Positions 22,916-29,712 of a stretch of 40,752 bases of DNA are shown here, piece by piece. The notes beneath the pieces are model-generated. The model was not told the origin of the DNA. It did no database searches and was given only the letters and a program-made list of their open reading frames with translations. Both the position numbers and the translations under genes were made by a program. Source of the DNA: Erwinia psidii (lineage in GTDB: Bacteria > Pseudomonadota > Gammaproteobacteria > Enterobacterales > Enterobacteriaceae); assembly GCF_003846135.1 (NCBI RefSeq), contig NZ_RHHM01000024.1:1-40752 (forward strand), in the 5' to 3' direction. The stretch's first letter is position 1. Every line of letters starts with the position of its first letter.

Positions 22916-23953
22916 ATGGCTGAAAGTCAAGTTCCTTACGATTACGCTGGCAACGAAGCTGGCATCATTGGAAACCTGTCTAAAGAGCGATTCGCGCCCT
23001 ACTTAAAAAACGCTGGGTTTAATACACAATATGCATTTAGTTTGTATCTTTATAATGCACGGTTGTCTAAATCCTTCCTTTATCCTTTACATATTCTTGA
23101 GGTCACTCTCCGGAACAGGATGAGCGAGATATTTAGCGTTTATTTCGATGAAAAATGGTTTGACCATAGTTCTTTCAGATCAGGTTTATCAGCTGAAAGC
23201 ATGGATGCGCTGGATCGCGGAATTAGAAGAGCTAAAAAGCCCAACAAGGAAGATATTATTTCAACATTAACTTTTGATTTTTGGTCAAACCTGTTTAGAC
23301 CAGAGTACGATCGGTTTGTATGGCAAACAAATATGCAGAATTTATTGCCGAATATCTCTATGACTCGAAAAGATTTCGAGAAAACGGTCAGGGACATTAA
23401 CGATTTTCGAAATCGTATTGCGCATTATGAGCCAATACATAAAATGAACTTGAGTCAGATGCATGTTAACATATTAAATGCATTGCAATGGTTATCAACT
23501 GAAACCAGTCTCTGGGTAAAGCATCATTCCACTGTCAACGAATGTTTACGCATGAAACCATCACCTAAAGGCGACGGGAATGTTTTAATAAGCGACCGAT
23601 GTGATACAGATTTTACAGTGGTAACTCTCGATGAAGCTATCAGTAGAATAAAAACCTCAAAATTTACAGTTTGTGTTAATCGTGAAGGTGATATAAAGGC
23701 TGTTCTAAAGAAAGAACATATGGCCAGGTATTTAATATCTCTATCGGAAGATGATGAGATAATTATAGATCTTAAGTCTCATAATATAAGCGATCTAATT
23801 GAAAAGCTAAGTGTTAATAACATGAATTTTTGCAGTGCAAGTGAGCCTTATAAAACTATTGAAAAGTATTTCAAAAGCAGAGTTAGTTTTCTTGTCGTTC
23901 TGGACAAAGGACAAATCATAGGCGTAGTAGAGAAAGCACATCGGAGATATTAA
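22916..23953 (+). CDS. Abi-like HEPN protein with C-terminal CBS-like pair
   Basis: 345 aa. Residues 1-200 match the Abi-like (abortive infection) family: LSKERFAPYLKNAGFNTQYA, YPLHILEVTLRNRMSEIF and FDFWSNLFRPEYD. The HEPN RNase signature is R-N-R-I-A-H (Arg165 to His170) followed by YEPI. Residues about 236-345 do not belong to that family and read as two CBS-like repeats: VTLDEAISRIKTSKFTVCVN and SFLVVLDKGQIIGVVEKAHR. CBS pairs bind adenine nucleotides or related ligands, so ligand-gated RNase activity is possible. The gene is much richer in A+T than its neighbours and sits alone in a slot between transfer operons, as cargo does. The Abi call is strong; the CBS call is by eye. Confidence 0.85.
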   Translation: MAESQVPYDYAGNEAGIIGNLSKERFAPYLKNAGFNTQYAFSLYLYNARLSKSFLYPLHILEVTLRNRMSEIFSVYFDEKWFDHSSFRSGLSAESMDALDRGIRRAKKPNKEDIISTLTFDFWSNLFRPEYDRFVWQTNMQNLLPNISMTRKDFEKTVRDINDFRNRIAHYEPIHKMNLSQMHVNILNALQWLSTETSLWVKHHSTVNECLRMKPSPKGDGNVLISDRCDTDFTVVTLDEAISRIKTSKFTVCVNREGDIKAVLKKEHMARYLISLSEDDEIIIDLKSHNISDLIEKLSVNNMNFCSASEPYKTIEKYFKSRVSFLVVLDKGQIIGVVEKAHRRY

Positions 23954-24417
23954 AAATTTTATATAGTTAATCAGTTAATAATATTCTCCCTACTGCACAA
24001 GTGGGTTTGTTCACCCCTTCATAAACCCGACCCGCATTCCCCTTTCTGAGGGGACTCCCGAGGAATATTATCGAGAAGAGCTGACCGCCTGATCGAGAAC
24101 GATAATGAAAATCCGCCAGGCCAGTCAATCTACTGTAACTGACAGCTCTTCGTTCAAAGCCGGCTGTCAGATTAGATGGTGTTCTGTTCGCAGAAATTTG
24201 TTGATACCGGGTGGTTTTTAAAAATCCTCCCGCAGCCTGACTAGGTTTGTAAACCCAGTGTTGCATGTCGTCATATTATTAAATTCGTCTTTCTTCTTAC
24301 CGCCAGGATTGCATACTTCTCCGCAAAATTTTCAGAAACACAAATAGAGTTTATCGCTGACCAGCCTTCTTATCCTGCGCATTCTGTACGCACCTGTTAA
24401 TCCTCAAGGAGGTGCGT
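23954..24417. other. Non-coding leader of the second transfer operon
   Basis: I see no convincing gene in these 464 bases. A 99-codon minus-strand frame (24266-23967) exists but has no ribosome binding site. GAAGAGCTG (24075-24083) and CAGCTCTTC (24143-24151) are a 9-bp inverted repeat. GGGTGG-N12-CTCCCGCAGCCTGA (24209-24240) repeats a motif from the ssb-operon leader (12760-12792). The region probably holds the promoter of the downstream operon; its exact place is unclear. Confidence 0.4.
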
Positions 24418-24759
24418 ATGAACCATCCCCGTCCGAGCTTGCGGCAGATTGCCTGCATACCGGGCATCACCGGCCTGCTGCTGTTGGCCACATTATCTGC
24501 GACGGCACAGGCGGCAGAAAAAGACGAGCTTGCCTCAGCCCAGCGCCAGCTGGATCAGGTGCAGGCCTCGCTTGAACGTGCCCGCGTAGCGGCGGCTCAG
24601 GCCGATCCTGCTGAGCAGGGGCGTTTCTTTTTTGACTACCGTCAGGCCACATCCGATTTAAACACCATTCGTGCCGGTATTGACCGCTATCTGGAGCCAT
24701 CCCGGTCCCAACCCCGGGCTTCATCTGTCAGCGGCAATTATCGTCGGGAGCGTCCCTGA
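24418..24759 (+). CDS. RAQPRD-family ICE protein
   Basis: 113-aa exported protein. Signal peptide (IPGITGLLLLATLSATAQAA), then a helical body (ELASAQRQLDQVQASLERAR) and the conserved end FFDYRQATSDLNTIRAGIDR, YLEPSRSQPR. The family is named for a RAQPRD motif; here it reads RSQPRA, a small deviation. ATG 24418 is chosen because AAGGAGGT lies just upstream. It opens the second transfer block, and its stop overlaps the next ATG by one base. The role within the secretion machine is unknown. Confidence 0.9.
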   Translation: MNHPRPSLRQIACIPGITGLLLLATLSATAQAAEKDELASAQRQLDQVQASLERARVAAAQADPAEQGRFFFDYRQATSDLNTIRAGIDRYLEPSRSQPRASSVSGNYRRERP

Positions 24760-25001
24760 TGGGAATGACCTCCGCACAATCCACAGCCTTTAAAGCTGCC
24801 TCCGGCAATGTCGAGGTCAGCATTCTGCACCTGGTCTGCATCGGTGTGTTGCTGGCCTTTCTGTTTTTGTGGGCCGCATGGGCACTGTCCGATGTGTGGA
24901 CCGGCTGGAGTAACGAGAAAGTTCGGAATGCTGCGCTGGGGCGCTTTGCTATCCGGGCCGTGCTCCTGCTGGTTGTGAGTATCTGGATGTTTGCCAGTTG
25001 A
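24759..25001 (+). CDS. ICE membrane protein, PFL_4701 family
   Basis: 80 aa with two membrane segments: ILHLVCIGVLLAFLFLWAAW (about 22-41) and FAIRAVLLLVVSIWMFAS (63-80). The start region AQSTAFKAASG and VWTGW between segments fit the small PFL_4701 family (TIGR03758 from memory). It begins on the last base of the upstream stop. Small two-segment proteins at this point probably belong to the inner-membrane core of the secretion channel or the pilin set. Confidence 0.87.
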   Translation: MGMTSAQSTAFKAASGNVEVSILHLVCIGVLLAFLFLWAAWALSDVWTGWSNEKVRNAALGRFAIRAVLLLVVSIWMFAS

Positions 25002-25031
25002 ATTAATCAATCAATTTCTGGAGATAAATTT

Positions 25032-25418
25032 ATGTATCACTCTGCGTCTGTTGCCACCCGCGTGCGTCGTGGTATTGACCGCGTTATTAACCGTACGTTC
25101 ACGCTGGCGCTTCTGGTCTGGCTGACCTGTAAACCCGCATTTGCTGACCTGCCCACTGTAGAAGCTCCTGAATCAGGAGGCGGCAGTGGCCTGATGGGGC
25201 AGATCAAAGGTTATCTGCAGGATGGTGTTGTTATTGGTGGGCTGGTAGTGGCAGCCATTGCGTTCATTAACGTGGCGATTGCGGCAGTTCATACTTTTTC
25301 TGAGGTCCGGAATGAGAAGGCCACCTGGACGAAGTTTGGCTCCATCATCGTGGTGGGTGTGGTGTTACTGGTTGCCGTTATCTGGCTGCTGGGCAAGTCC
25401 GCCGACATTATTCTCTGA
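25032..25418 (+). CDS. ICE membrane protein, PFL_4702 family, VirB2-like
   Basis: 128 aa. The long N-terminal signal region ends at CKPAFADLP (about residue 37). The mature part has two hydrophobic segments: GVVIGGLVVAAIAFINVAIA (about 63-82) and IIVVGVVLLVAVIWLLG (about 106-122), joined by a short polar turn (EVRNEKATWTKFG). Size, processing and two-helix form resemble VirB2/TraA pilins, so a pilin role is a reasonable inference. The family is PFL_4702 (TIGR03745 from memory). GGAGATAAATTT precedes the ATG. Confidence 0.87.
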   Translation: MYHSASVATRVRRGIDRVINRTFTLALLVWLTCKPAFADLPTVEAPESGGGSGLMGQIKGYLQDGVVIGGLVVAAIAFINVAIAAVHTFSEVRNEKATWTKFGSIIVVGVVLLVAVIWLLGKSADIIL

Positions 25419-25427
25419 GGCGGCCCC

Positions 25428-25784
25428 ATGCAGACCATTCGCTTTTTACCTGACCGTCTGAACAGTGAACCGGTGGTGTTTCGCGGATTCACTACACCGG
25501 AGATGGGGCTTGCCGCCCTGGCCGGTCTGGGCGTGGGTCTGCTCCTGTCTCTGCCATTTATTCCTCTTGCCGGCTGGGTCATTATCCCGACCGGCATGTT
25601 ACTGGCGCCGTTACTGGTTATCGGTTTCGGTGGTCGGTGGCTGAGCCGCATTAAACGCGGCAAGCCGGAAAACTATATCTGGCAGCGGCTGGAGGCGTTC
25701 AAACGTCGTCACAGCCTGGGCAACCCGACACTGATCGTTGATGCCCGGGGATGGTCCCTGAAACGAACCGGGAGAGAAAAATGA
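25428..25784 (+). CDS. TraL/VirB3-like conjugation protein (TIGR03750)
   Basis: 118 aa. RFLPDRLNSEPVVFRGFTTP at the start is typical of TIGR03750, followed by two membrane segments (MGLAALAGLGVGLLLSLPFI and LAGWVIIPTGMLLAPLLVIG) and a basic cytoplasmic tail (GRWLSRIKRGKPENYIWQRL). The layout equals TraL/VirB3, small inner-membrane proteins that accompany the VirB4 ATPase. It overlaps the next gene by ATGA. Confidence 0.9.
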   Translation: MQTIRFLPDRLNSEPVVFRGFTTPEMGLAALAGLGVGLLLSLPFIPLAGWVIIPTGMLLAPLLVIGFGGRWLSRIKRGKPENYIWQRLEAFKRRHSLGNPTLIVDARGWSLKRTGREK

Positions 25785-26440
25785 GCCGTTTTCGTCATGC
25801 GGTCAAAGACCGGGATCAGCATATTCTGACACTGCGTATTGCCTGCGGTGTGCTGGCCTTTTTCCTGTTAATCACCTGCGCCGGCTGGATGCTGGCCCCG
25901 AACAAACTGACTGTCCATAACCCGCCGGATTTACGTACTGGCAGTACCCGACCTTGGTGGGAAGTACCGGCGTCATCGGTCTATTCCTTTGCTTTCTATA
26001 TTTTCCAGCAGCTCAACGCCTGGCCGAAAAATGGTGAAGTGGATTATCCGGCAAAAATTCATGCGTTGTCAGCCTATCTGACCCCGGGTTGCCAGGACTA
26101 TCTGAATACCGAGGCCCGGAAAAGAAGCAACGCTGGCGAACTGACTGACCGTGTTCGTGTGGTGTATGAAATTCCCGGTCGGGGTTATCAGTCGAAGAGC
26201 GTCAGCGTTATCAGCAGAGATAACTGGGTGGTTCGTCTCGACCTGGTGGCGGATGAGTATTTTCATGCTGAACCGGTAAAACGCGCCCTGGTCCGTTATC
26301 CACTGAAAGTGGTGCGCTGGGAGGGGGATGCTGAACGCAATCCGTTTGGTCTGGCGCTGGACTGCTATGACGGTGTACCGCAGCGTCTGGAGGCGGCACT
26401 GCCGACGGAAATCCCCGCGAAATCAGGAGCATTTCAGTAA
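25781..26440 (+). CDS. TraE/VirB8-like protein, PFL_4703 family
   Basis: 219 aa. A short cytoplasmic N-terminus, one membrane segment (IACGVLAFFLLITCAGWMLA, about 19-38) and a periplasmic domain with YSFAFYIFQQLNAWPKNGEV, then LTPGCQDYLN and YPLKVVRWEGDAERNPFGLA. This fits PFL_4703 (TIGR03746 from memory), the VirB8-like bridge between inner membrane and core. ATG 25781 has GGGAGAG upstream and an ATGA overlap. Its stop overlaps the next start by one base. Confidence 0.9.
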   Translation: MSRFRHAVKDRDQHILTLRIACGVLAFFLLITCAGWMLAPNKLTVHNPPDLRTGSTRPWWEVPASSVYSFAFYIFQQLNAWPKNGEVDYPAKIHALSAYLTPGCQDYLNTEARKRSNAGELTDRVRVVYEIPGRGYQSKSVSVISRDNWVVRLDLVADEYFHAEPVKRALVRYPLKVVRWEGDAERNPFGLALDCYDGVPQRLEAALPTEIPAKSGAFQ

Positions 26441-27369
26441 TGAAGATCCGTAACGATACCCGCGCCGGGTTGATGGCGCTGTCACTGTTGCTGTTGCCGC
26501 TGGTCTCTCTGAACAGCGAGCCGGCCAGGGCTGATGAATTTATGAAATGGGAGCGTATCCCGTTGCAAATCCCGCTGCAGGTGGGGCTGGAACGGGTGGT
26601 ATTTGTGGATAAAAACGTCCGGGTGGGTTTTCCTCCGGCACTCAACGGTAAGCTGCGTGTGCAGAGCACCGGTGGTGCTGTCTACCTGAAGGCCGACAGC
26701 GCTTTTCCTCAGACGCGGGTGCAGTTGCAGGATGTGGAAAGTGGCGAGGTTATTCTTCTCGATGTCACCGCCGGTGAAAAAGGCCCTTCCGAGCCCGTTC
26801 GTCTGGTGTACAGCGGCGAGGTGAACACGGTAAGCCAGACGACCGATACCCGTCGACAGGCGAAAAACAGCAGCGGCAGCGTCCAGCCGGGAAGTGATGA
26901 CGGTACGCAGGCGAAGCGTAAAAAGGTACAGTACAGCGCTCCCATCCCTGTATTGCTGACCCGTTATGCTGCACAAAGTCTGTACGCGCCGCTGCGTACG
27001 GTCGAAGCCGTGCCGGGCATCCGCCCGGTGAATCCGCATCTGTCCAAACGCCTGACAACACTGTATCCGTCTGAAGCCATAACGGCCACGCCGCTGGCCG
27101 CGTGGGGCGTGGCAAATCGCGTCGTCGTGGCTGTCCGTCTGCAAAACACCGCCAGTCGCAGGATTGTACTGGATCCCCGGGCCCTTCAGGGGCAGTTTGT
27201 GGCGGCGACGTTCCAGCACCGCTGGCTGGGGCCGGTGGGCACGCCGGAAGATACCACCACAGCCTATATCGTGACGGGCACGCGGCCACAGAGCGCTTTC
27301 ATCGCTGAACCTTCCGTGGCACGTAAGGCTGTTCGTACCGCGAAGAAGGAGGTCAGCCATGCAGATTAA
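26440..27369 (+). CDS. TraK/VirB9-like protein, PFL_4704 family
   Basis: 309 aa, secreted: signal peptide with GLMALSLLLLPLVSLNSEPA ending near ARADEF. The body has KWERIPLQIPLQVGLERVVF, then VRVGFPPALNGKLRVQST and VYLKADSAFPQTRVQLQD, the pattern of the PFL_4704 family (TIGR03749 from memory), which corresponds to TraK/VirB9 of the outer-membrane core complex. A Ser/Gly/Lys-rich linker divides it from a C-terminal domain (VVAVRLQNTASRRIVLDPRA). It overlaps the next gene by 11 bases. Confidence 0.9.
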   Translation: MKIRNDTRAGLMALSLLLLPLVSLNSEPARADEFMKWERIPLQIPLQVGLERVVFVDKNVRVGFPPALNGKLRVQSTGGAVYLKADSAFPQTRVQLQDVESGEVILLDVTAGEKGPSEPVRLVYSGEVNTVSQTTDTRRQAKNSSGSVQPGSDDGTQAKRKKVQYSAPIPVLLTRYAAQSLYAPLRTVEAVPGIRPVNPHLSKRLTTLYPSEAITATPLAAWGVANRVVVAVRLQNTASRRIVLDPRALQGQFVAATFQHRWLGPVGTPEDTTTAYIVTGTRPQSAFIAEPSVARKAVRTAKKEVSHAD

Positions 27370-28864
27370 GTCCAATGCCATGGTGAAATTTATTGTTCCC
27401 GCAGTAGTGGTGGCGGGTCTGGCTGTGGGCCTGAAAAGCTGTAAAGGAGAGCGACCACCAGAGAATTCATCGGGTGATGTGACGACAGTACTGAAAAATC
27501 TCTCACAGGATGAGCTTAAGGCGCTCGGAGTGGAAGGTGATACGCCGGAAGATACTCTGCGCACACTGATAGGTCGGCTGAACGACGTTCGCGATCGCCA
27601 GAAAACACTGGATAAACAGAATGCCGATTTGCTGAAAGAGAATGAGCAACTGCGTAAGCGCGGCACGAATGTATCCGGGCAGGTTGACGAGGCTGTGCAG
27701 GGGTTGCGTAAAGAGTATGACAAACGCCAGCAGCAACTGCAGAACGAACAGACCAGCCTGCTGGCAAAAGTGCAGGCTCTGTCTGAACAGCTGAAAACTA
27801 CCGGCAGTGGTTCCGCAGGCGTAAAACCGGCTTCTGACAGCGATATTCCACTGGGCCTTGGTCTGGATGGGCTGGGGGGCAGCACCCATGGTACCGCCAC
27901 CCGGGGCGATGACGGGCTGATGTGGGTGACGCCAGGCGATCAAAAAGCTGTCGATCCGCGCGATGCTGCCAGTGGTAAGGCTTCACCGCAGTTTCCCACC
28001 TCCTTTCTGGACAACAATCCTCTGACCCGGCAGAAAGCCGCTTATGAACAGCAGGTGAAGGGCCACACTAATGAGAAAGGGGCCCAGGAAAACGCTGAAC
28101 CCGTCTACACCCTGCCGGAAAACTCCACCCTGGTGGGGAGTCGGGCAATGACGGCGTTATTGGGGCGCATTCCGGTTAACGGCACTGTGACCGATCCGTA
28201 CCCCTTCAAGGTGCTGATTGGTAAGGATAACCTTACGGCTAATGGGATTGAACTGCCGGATGTGGAGGGGGCGATTGTCTCCGGCAGCGCCAGTGGCGAC
28301 TGGACGCTCTCCTGCGTTCGTGGGCATGTGAACAGCATCACCTTTGTTTTTGCTGACGGTACGGTCCGTACTGTGCCCCAGCCAGATGCCAGCGGGAAAA
28401 ACACCGGTAACGGCAATACGCAGAATAAAACCGGTACCGACGGCGGTATCGGCTGGATTTCGGATAATGACGGTATTCCGTGTATCAGCGGTACCCGCAA
28501 GTCTAACGCGTCAACCTATCTGCCTACTCTCTTTGCGCTCTCTGCTGCCGGTGCCGCCGGGGAAGCACTGAGTGAGGGGCAGTACACCACACAGAATAAT
28601 GTGAACGGGATTTCCTCCACGCTGACCGGCAGCGCCGGCGAAGCGGCGCTGGGGAAAGCCCTCTCAGGTGGCATGAGTGAGACCACTGACTGGGTTAAGC
28701 AGCGCTACGGGCAGACGTTTGACGCGATTTATGTACCGCCGGGTGCGAAGCTGGCCGTGCATATTACCCGTCAGCTTGCCATTGACTATGAAGATAACGG
28801 TCGCAGGGTTCGCTACGACTTCACCCTCCCGGGTGGGGTCAGCGACAACGGCGGTCTGGACTGA
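27359..28864 (+). CDS. TraB/VirB10-like protein, PFL_4705 family
   Basis: 501 aa. An N-terminal membrane anchor (FIVPAVVVAGLAVGLKSC, about 10-27) is followed by a coiled coil of about 75 residues (LNDVRDRQKTLDKQNADLLK... to about 145), a Gly/Ser-rich linker and a C-terminal domain with GSRAMTALLGRIPVNGTVTD, then YPFKVLIGKDNLTANGIELP and YVPPGAKLAVHITRQLAIDY. This is PFL_4705 (TIGR03752 from memory), equivalent to TraB/VirB10, which spans the envelope and transmits the ATPase signal to the outer-membrane pore. Confidence 0.92.
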   Translation: MQIKSNAMVKFIVPAVVVAGLAVGLKSCKGERPPENSSGDVTTVLKNLSQDELKALGVEGDTPEDTLRTLIGRLNDVRDRQKTLDKQNADLLKENEQLRKRGTNVSGQVDEAVQGLRKEYDKRQQQLQNEQTSLLAKVQALSEQLKTTGSGSAGVKPASDSDIPLGLGLDGLGGSTHGTATRGDDGLMWVTPGDQKAVDPRDAASGKASPQFPTSFLDNNPLTRQKAAYEQQVKGHTNEKGAQENAEPVYTLPENSTLVGSRAMTALLGRIPVNGTVTDPYPFKVLIGKDNLTANGIELPDVEGAIVSGSASGDWTLSCVRGHVNSITFVFADGTVRTVPQPDASGKNTGNGNTQNKTGTDGGIGWISDNDGIPCISGTRKSNASTYLPTLFALSAAGAAGEALSEGQYTTQNNVNGISSTLTGSAGEAALGKALSGGMSETTDWVKQRYGQTFDAIYVPPGAKLAVHITRQLAIDYEDNGRRVRYDFTLPGGVSDNGGLD

Positions 28865-28875
28865 AGGGGAAGAAG

Positions 28876-29712
28876 ATGAATCAGAATGTCTCACAGGGTT
28901 TTACCCTGACCTGGCTGTTTCGCGGACAGGGTGAATGGGGGATCCAGTTTACCAGCGGTCATTTTGACACCATGGAGGAAGCAAAACAGGTGATGAGTCT
29001 GGCGCCGTTCGCCCAGTTGCTCTGGGTGGATGCAAGTCTGATGCTGGATCTGAGTGCCGGATACAAGATGATTCCGGTTGAGAACGACACGTTTATTGCC
29101 GGTCCGTTGGTGAAAGAGTCTGATGGTATCCGGGAGTCACTGTTTAAGACAACAGACGTTCTTTTATGCCGCCCTGAATATGCCTCCTTTGGGCTGATTT
29201 CATGTAAAGCGACCCGGCTGGGCCTGCAGGGCGACGTCGTCGTGTCCACCGTTGTGCCGGAGGAAAAGAACGCGGGCTTTTCTTTATTAAAGCTTCCTTT
29301 CGGCATTTTTCTGGTCTGCCTTTTTATTCTGACGGTTGTTTTACTGACCGGCTGTTCAACAACAAAAGAGGAGATGCTGCCAACTGGCGAGCATACCATG
29401 CTTGAGCTGTGGAACGGGGCGGACGGAGAGGGGGGAACAGCACGACAGTCTACTGCTGCAAGGGATGCACTGCGCCGCCCGTTAACCGACGATGAACACC
29501 AGAAAGGTACACAGGACGATCGCAGCTACAGCCGCACGCAGGAGAGCGAAATTTCACAACAATTCTCCCGATTGCCTAACCCGGACATGGTGATGTACCT
29601 GTATCCCCATCTGGCTGGCGGCAACACGCCGGTGCCTGGCTACAGCACCGTATTTCCTTTCTACAGCCAGACACAGTATGCGATGCCTGGTGAACGTACG
29701 GAGGCGCTGTAA
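28876..29712 (+). CDS. TIGR03751-type transfer lipoprotein with extra N-terminal domain
   Basis: 278 aa. The C-terminal half is the transfer lipoprotein family TIGR03751: hydrophobic stretch FGIFLVCLFILTVVLL, lipobox LLTGC with Cys160, then LPTGEHTMLELWNGADGEG and FSRLPNPDMVMYLYPHLAGG, PVPGYSTVFPFYSQ. In relatives the lipobox lies near the start of the protein. Here about 145 residues of unrelated soluble sequence (FTLTWLFRGQGEWGIQF... SLMLDLSAGYKMIPVENDTF) precede it in the same frame. I see no ATG, GTG or TTG near the hydrophobic segment that would give a normal lipoprotein start. It is either a true fusion with one membrane anchor or a gene whose internal start was lost. It abuts the VirB4-like gene. 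Confidence 0.85.
   Translation: MNQNVSQGFTLTWLFRGQGEWGIQFTSGHFDTMEEAKQVMSLAPFAQLLWVDASLMLDLSAGYKMIPVENDTFIAGPLVKESDGIRESLFKTTDVLLCRPEYASFGLISCKATRLGLQGDVVVSTVVPEEKNAGFSLLKLPFGIFLVCLFILTVVLLTGCSTTKEEMLPTGEHTMLELWNGADGEGGTARQSTAARDALRRPLTDDEHQKGTQDDRSYSRTQESEISQQFSRLPNPDMVMYLYPHLAGGNTPVPGYSTVFPFYSQTQYAMPGERTEAL

Noticed and set aside
23967..24266. 99-codon minus-strand ORF before the RAQPRD gene
   Set aside because: Parts such as FHYRSRSGGQLFS seem familiar from hypothetical proteins in enterobacterial mobile DNA, but there is no ribosome binding site and I cannot confirm homology. It may be a conserved non-coding region mis-read as protein.
23954..24417. Origin of transfer (oriT)
   Set aside because: The gap has an inverted repeat, but no relaxase gene is adjacent and I know no oriT motif for this ICE group to compare with.
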